Of a stretch of 64,000 nt of DNA, positions 59,853 to 64,000 are shown in pieces. Where the stretch lies: the NCBI GenBank assembly GCA_005879315.1, contig VBLC01000061.1, forward strand, positions 1 through 64,000, written 5' to 3'. This DNA is from Deltaproteobacteria bacterium. GTDB lineage: Bacteria > Myxococcota > Myxococcia > Myxococcales > 40CM-4-68-19. Position numbers and translations under genes: made by a program. The number at the start of each line of letters is the position of its first letter. Positions within the stretch are counted from its first letter, which is position 1. Under the pieces are notes generated by a model. That model saw nothing but the letters and a program-made list of their open reading frames with translations. It did not search any database and had not been told where the DNA came from.

Positions 59853-60560
59853 TCAGACGCCGGCGAACCACTCGTAGCCCTGGTCTTCCCAGTAGCCGCC
59901 GTTGGGCATCGGCTGGTAGACGACCTCGTCGACCCACTTGACCATCTTGTAGCCGAGCTTGACGGCCGAGTAGAGCCGCAGCGGCGCGCCTTCCTCGCGC
60001 GTGAGCGGCGAGCCGTTCTTGCCGTAGGCGACGATGGTCTGCGGGTGATCGACGCTCTCGCGGTCCCACGAAGAGGAATAGCGGACCAGCGGGCCGCCCT
60101 CCTCGGGCTGGCCCTGCTCGAAGCTGCGGAACTCGACGAAGCCGGCGCGCGGATCGGCGCCGCAGAGACGGCCGAGGTCGGAGAGACGGACTCCATGCCA
60201 GGAGGCCACCGCCGACCATCCTTCGACGCAGTGGTGGCGCACGCGGAAATCCGTGCGCGGCAGCTTGCGCAGCTCGGCCAGCGAGAGCACGAGCGGCTTC
60301 GCCACCAGGCCTTTCACGGACACCGTCCAACCCTGCGGCGCCTCGGGATAGTCCTCCGCCACTTTGTAGCTGGGGAAATGCTCCGGGTCGGTGAGAGCCT
60401 CGCGCGGCTCCTCGGGCGCGAGCTTGCTGCGGCGGAACATGCCTGCCTGCACCTGGGCATTGAAGCGCTCCATCAGCCCGAGAAATCCCTCGTGCGGCCG
60501 GCTCGGATTGCAGGCGGGAAGAAGAGCGAGCGCGAGCAGCCGGCGGCGCGAGAAGCTCAT
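59853..60560 (-). CDS. Molybdopterin-dependent oxidoreductase (sulfite-oxidase fold) lipoprotein
   Basis: The product is 235 aa. The N-terminus MSFSRRRLLALALLPAC has twin Arg plus a lipobox, so Tat export and lipidation are likely. The Mo-cofactor domain contains the Cys ligand in RHHCVEGWSAVASWHGVRL, with PRTDFRVRHHC and a later YSAVKLGYKMVKWV segment, as in MsrP/YedY-like proteins. It overlaps the cytochrome b gene by 4 bp and is convergent with the Fur gene. Confidence 0.8.
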   Translation of the reverse strand: MSFSRRRLLALALLPACNPSRPHEGFLGLMERFNAQVQAGMFRRSKLAPEEPREALTDPEHFPSYKVAEDYPEAPQGWTVSVKGLVAKPLVLSLAELRKLPRTDFRVRHHCVEGWSAVASWHGVRLSDLGRLCGADPRAGFVEFRSFEQGQPEEGGPLVRYSSSWDRESVDHPQTIVAYGKNGSPLTREEGAPLRLYSAVKLGYKMVKWVDEVVYQPMPNGGYWEDQGYEWFAGV

Positions 60561-61210
60561 GAGCGGCTGCCTCCGGTGAAGATGGAGAGAAGCGCGCGAG
60601 GATGGAGCAGCACCATCGCGATGTGGCCGACGGTGAAACCGGCCAGCGCGGCGAGGCCGAGCAGATGGATCGCGCGCGCGCCATCGTAGCCGCCGAAGAG
60701 CGCCGCCAGAGCCGAGAGCTGCACGGGCTTGTAAAGCGCCAACCCCGAGAGCACCTCGATGACGGCGAGGAAGATCACCGCCGTATAGGAAAGGCGCTGC
60801 AGGCCGTTGTAGAGACCCTGCTCCGGGGCAATCTTCCGGACGCGCAGGTAATACGCCATCGTCTGCAGCGCATTCATCGAGTCGCGCCGGGGAAGAAAAG
60901 CGCGCCGCCGCCACTCGCCGCTCGCCGCCATCCAGATCAGATAGACGAGTCCGTTGGCGACCAGGAACCATCCGAGCGCGAAATGGATGTGCCGCGCCCC
61001 CGCAAGCCATCCGCCGGCGCGCAGCCAGGAAGGCGGCACCCACTCTTGCAGCGGATACCAGGAGGCGGGCTCGCCCTGCGGCCCCATCTGGGGAAAAGCG
61101 GCGAGAATCTCCAGACCGCTCGCCGCCATCAGCAAGAGGAGCGGCACGTTCAGCCAGTGCGTCAGTCGCACGGCGAGAGGCTGTTCGGGAACTGCGCGAG
61201 CAGTCTGCAT
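60557..61210 (-). CDS. Cytochrome b561-like membrane subunit
   Basis: The product is 217 aa with about four transmembrane helices. Candidate heme His lie in RLTHWLN, GARHIHFALGWF, AIHLLGLAAL and VGHIAMVLLHP. It likely delivers quinol electrons to the following Mo lipoprotein, in the same role as YedZ/MsrQ though a different cytochrome family. It starts at ATG 61210. Confidence 0.8.
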   Translation of the reverse strand: MQTARAVPEQPLAVRLTHWLNVPLLLLMAASGLEILAAFPQMGPQGEPASWYPLQEWVPPSWLRAGGWLAGARHIHFALGWFLVANGLVYLIWMAASGEWRRRAFLPRRDSMNALQTMAYYLRVRKIAPEQGLYNGLQRLSYTAVIFLAVIEVLSGLALYKPVQLSALAALFGGYDGARAIHLLGLAALAGFTVGHIAMVLLHPRALLSIFTGGSRS

Positions 61211-61260
61211 GACGCGGTAGCAACGAGAATGCGCTGCTTCGACGATTTACGCCAGCGGGG

Positions 61261-61572
61261 TTACGCCAGCGCGACCTGCTGGCCTTGCCGCTTCGCCTTC
61301 ACGTCCACGCCGTGTCCGTCGCTGAAGACGACGATGGCGCGGCTCCACGGGCCGGCGGCGCGCGTGGTGGGATGCGCCTCAACGGCCCGGTTGATGAGCG
61401 TGAAGATCGCGTCGCAGGCGCCGCAGACGCGATAGTCCTCGGCGGGGATGAGCGGATACGGTTTCGACATCGCCGGCGCGAAGACCAGGATGACCGAGAC
61501 CGGCGCGGTGAACGTGCCGGTCTTGCGGCAGATGCCGCAGGTCAAGGTCTCCTCGTTCTCCACTTCCGACAT
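61261..61572 (-). CDS. Small protein with two CxxC motifs, 103 aa
   Basis: From ATG 61572, two CxxC motifs are present (CGIC near residue 12 and CGAC near residue 50) that may bind zinc. The rest is beta-rich with no known family. An in-frame start at 61656 gives a less likely basic extension. The last codons repeat TTACGCCAGCG at a 14 bp spacing. Confidence 0.5.
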   Translation of the reverse strand: MSEVENEETLTCGICRKTGTFTAPVSVILVFAPAMSKPYPLIPAEDYRVCGACDAIFTLINRAVEAHPTTRAAGPWSRAIVVFSDGHGVDVKAKRQGQQVALA

Positions 61573-61772
61573 GCCGCCGCTCCTGCCCCCAAAGGCCCCG
61601 CCGATGGGCCCCTCTCGAAAAACACCATAAGCATCCGCCCGCAAAGCTGCCCGCAACTGCCCTCAAGGTCAGGTAGTATCAGCTACTTCAGCAGGCGGGC
61701 AAACTCCTGGCCGCCCGCCTGGTCTTGCGCGCAGCTGTGAAATGAGGGATTCCGCGCGATCTGGAGCGTCCG

Positions 61773-64000
61773 ATGGCCAAGGTCCTCGACAAGCCGGAAT
61801 TGCTCGCGCCCGCCGGCGACGAGGAGAGCTTGCAGGCAGCGGTCGCGGCCGGCGCCGACGCGGTCTATTTCGGCCTGCGCGGCGGATTCAATGCCCGGGC
61901 GCGTGCCGACAATTTTTCCGCCGCCGAGCTGCCGCGCATCTTCGACTTCCTCCACCGCAGGGGAGTGCAGGGGTTCGTCACCTTCAACACCCTCGTCTTC
62001 GACAGCGAGCTCGCCGTGGCGGAGGAGGCGCTGGCGCAGATCGCGCGCGCGGGAGCGGACGCCATCATCGTCCAGGACCTGGGCGCGGCCCAGCTGGCGC
62101 GCGCCGTCTGCCCAGAGCTTCCGCTGCACGCCAGCACGCAGATGACGGTCTCGTCCGCCGAGGCGGCGCAGATCGCCAAGGCGCTGGGAGTGACGCGCGT
62201 GGTGTTGCCGCGCGAGCTGTCGATCGAGGAGATCCGGCTCTACGCCTCGCGCACGGATCTCGAGCTGGAATGCTTCGTCCACGGCGCCTTGTGCGTGAGC
62301 TGGTCGGGGCAATGCCTGACCAGCGAGGCGCTGCAGCACCGCAGCGCCAACCGCGGGCAGTGCGCGCAGAGCTGCCGGCTGCCGTACGATCTCGTCCTCG
62401 ACGGCAAGCGCGAGACGGCGCGCGGAGACGAGCAGCTCAAATATCTGCTCAGCCCGAAAGACCTGGCCGCTTACGATCTCTTTCCCGAGCTGCTCTCGGC
62501 CGGCGTCTGTTGCTTCAAGATCGAAGGCCGCATGAAAGGCCCCGAGTACGTCGCCAACGTGGTCGAGAAGTACCGGCGCGCGCTCGACGCTGCAGCGGAG
62601 CGCAAGCCGTATCCGCTCAGCGCCCGCGACGAGGAGGAGCTGCGCTACAGCTTCTCGCGCAGCTTCTCGCACGGCTTTCTCGAGGGCTCCGATCATCAGG
62701 AACTGGTGCACGGACTCTATCCCGGCCACCGCGGCGTATTGGTTGGCCGCGTCGAGGAAGTGCATGCGCGCGCCCATCACGTGCTGGTGCGCGCCGAGCC
62801 GGATGCGCCGGCGCTGAAAGCGGGCGACAGGATTCTTTTCGATCAGGGAAAGCCCGAGGACCAGGAGCCGCGCGGCGGGCTGCATGCCTGCGACGTGGTC
62901 GAGCCCGGACTGCTCGAGCTGGTCTTCGGCGGCGCCGACGAGAGCACGCTCGATCTGCGCCTGGTGAAGGCCGGCGACGTCGTCTGGAAAGCGAAGGACG
63001 CCGAGGTGACGCGCAAGATGAAGCGCATCGCGGCGCAGGAGCGAAAAGTGGGCGTCTCGCTCGTCGTGCGCGGGGCGGCGGGAGCGCAGCTCGAGGTCGA
63101 AGCGAGCGACGACCTGGGCCGCAAGGCGCGCGCGAGAAGCGCGATGCTCCTCCAGCCGGCGCTGGGCAAGCCGCTCCACGAAGGGCTCTTGCGCGAGAAG
63201 CTCTGTGCCTTCGGCGAGACGGAGTTCGTGCTGCGGCGGCTGACGCTCGAGCTGGAAGGAGCGCTCGCGCTCCCGCCCTCGGAGCTCAAGCGTCTGCGCC
63301 GCGCGATCGCCGACGGTCTCGCGGCGCAGAAGCCTGCTGCACCGGAGCGGCACGTCACCATCGGCCACGCTGCAGAGAGCATCGTCCCGCCCATCGCTTC
63401 CGCCGGCGCCGCGGCGAAGCCGCAGCTCATTCCGCTTCTGCGCACGCTCGAGCAGGTGGACGCAGCCCTGCGGCTCGGCTTCCCCGAGGTGGAGCTCGAC
63501 TTCATGGAGCTGGTCGGCCTCGGCATCGCGGTCGAGAAGGTGCGCGCCGCCGGAGCGCGCGTCATCGTCGCGACCCCCCGGGTGCAGAAGCCCGGCGAGG
63601 AGGGTTACGACAAGCGCTTCGAGCGCCTCCGGCCCGACGGCATTCTCGCCCGCCACCTGGGCGCCGTGGAGCACTTCCGGCGCAATCCGCACGCGGAATC
63701 CGTCCACGGCGATTTCTCGCTCAATGCCACCAACGCCCTCACCGCCCGCACGCTCCTCGGCCTCGGCCTGTCCACGCTGACGCCCGCCTACGATCTCGAT
63801 CTCGCCCAGCTGCTCGACCTCTGCAAAGGCGTGCCCGCCGAGCGGCTGGAGGTGACCCTCCACCAGCATCTGCCGCTCTTCCACAACGAGCACTGCGTCT
63901 ATTCACATCTCTTGAGCAACGGGCGCGACTTCCACGACTGCGGCCGGCCCTGCGAGAAGCACCTCATCCAGCTGCGCGACGCCCTGGGGATGGAGCATCC
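61773..64000 (+). CDS. U32 peptidase-family protein (partial at window end)
   Basis: At least 742 residues, running off the window. An N-terminal barrel domain has PELLAPAGDEESLQAAVAAGADAVYFGL, and the U32 signature is clear: ECFVHGALCVSWSGQCLTSEALQHRSANRGQCAQSCRLPYDL, with the Cys that bind an iron-sulfur cluster in RlhA/YhbU-like members. A second domain follows (about 270-560), then a repeated barrel-like region (from about 545), the layout of long DUF3656-containing forms. The family includes tRNA/rRNA hydroxylases rather than true proteases. Start ATG 61773. Confidence 0.9.
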   Translation, partial: MAKVLDKPELLAPAGDEESLQAAVAAGADAVYFGLRGGFNARARADNFSAAELPRIFDFLHRRGVQGFVTFNTLVFDSELAVAEEALAQIARAGADAIIVQDLGAAQLARAVCPELPLHASTQMTVSSAEAAQIAKALGVTRVVLPRELSIEEIRLYASRTDLELECFVHGALCVSWSGQCLTSEALQHRSANRGQCAQSCRLPYDLVLDGKRETARGDEQLKYLLSPKDLAAYDLFPELLSAGVCCFKIEGRMKGPEYVANVVEKYRRALDAAAERKPYPLSARDEEELRYSFSRSFSHGFLEGSDHQELVHGLYPGHRGVLVGRVEEVHARAHHVLVRAEPDAPALKAGDRILFDQGKPEDQEPRGGLHACDVVEPGLLELVFGGADESTLDLRLVKAGDVVWKAKDAEVTRKMKRIAAQERKVGVSLVVRGAAGAQLEVEASDDLGRKARARSAMLLQPALGKPLHEGLLREKLCAFGETEFVLRRLTLELEGALALPPSELKRLRRAIADGLAAQKPAAPERHVTIGHAAESIVPPIASAGAAAKPQLIPLLRTLEQVDAALRLGFPEVELDFMELVGLGIAVEKVRAAGARVIVATPRVQKPGEEGYDKRFERLRPDGILARHLGAVEHFRRNPHAESVHGDFSLNATNALTARTLLGLGLSTLTPAYDLDLAQLLDLCKGVPAERLEVTLHQHLPLFHNEHCVYSHLLSNGRDFHDCGRPCEKHLIQLRDALGMEH

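Overview
This is a 64 kb stretch of strongly GC-rich, gene-dense bacterial chromosome. Gene content points to a Myxococcota-like (former deltaproteobacterial) soil bacterium: a B12-dependent class II ribonucleotide reductase, a SWIB-domain protein, DciA next to a DnaC-like loader, duplicated OprP-type porins and low-complexity spacers. That placement is an inference. There are no phage, conjugation or CRISPR genes. tRNA-Ala(CGC) is the only RNA gene I find.

Layout. 1-3.2 kb: a small membrane protein, a cupin, then minus-strand beta-barrel-like paralogues carried in a 1.1 kb tandem duplication. 3.2-11.3 kb: a membrane-anchored Mrr-like protein, tRNA-Ala, a frameshifted PAS histidine kinase with a response regulator, an exported acetamidase/formamidase with a TAXI-like partner, a lipoprotein, and two overlapping class III cyclase genes whose active-site residues are complementary. 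11.3-15 kb: an oxidoreductase/SDR/metallo-hydrolase operon and a disordered protein. 15-21.4 kb: nrdJ and two tandem porins. 21.5-37 kb: a catabolic region with a nitrate/taurine-type ABC importer (two binding proteins, two permeases, ATPase), a CMD/AhpD-like protein, an M24/DddP-like enzyme, a 2-oxo-acid dehydrogenase set (E1 alpha, E1 beta, E2), a LacI regulator with matching operators, a 3-hydroxyisobutyrate-dehydrogenase-like enzyme, an alcohol dehydrogenase, an alpha/beta hydrolase, a nitrilase-family protein and a class II aldolase. 37-51 kb: a sugar-type ABC importer interrupted by a 497 bp MITE-like element, two branched-chain-amino-acid-type ABC systems, an OsmC-family gene with an in-frame TGA at its catalytic cysteine (candidate selenoprotein), and a 3-hydroxybutyrate dehydrogenase. 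51-55 kb: a replication-linked group (unknown protein, DnaC-like loader, DciA) preceded by DnaA-box-like sites, a methyltransferase and a SWIB protein. 55-64 kb: an OPA-type MFS transporter, a peroxide-stress operon (rubrerythrin, GlpC-like Fe-S protein, DUF3501, Fur/PerR) behind a 19 bp palindromic operator, a molybdopterin lipoprotein with a cytochrome b partner, and a U32 peptidase-family protein running off the window.

Most operons are tightly packed with 1-13 bp overlaps, suggesting translational coupling. The strongest observations are the split, complementary cyclase pair, the candidate selenocysteine OsmC protein, the MITE insertion that separates a formerly overlapping stop/start pair, and the overlapping DnaC-like/DciA genes.
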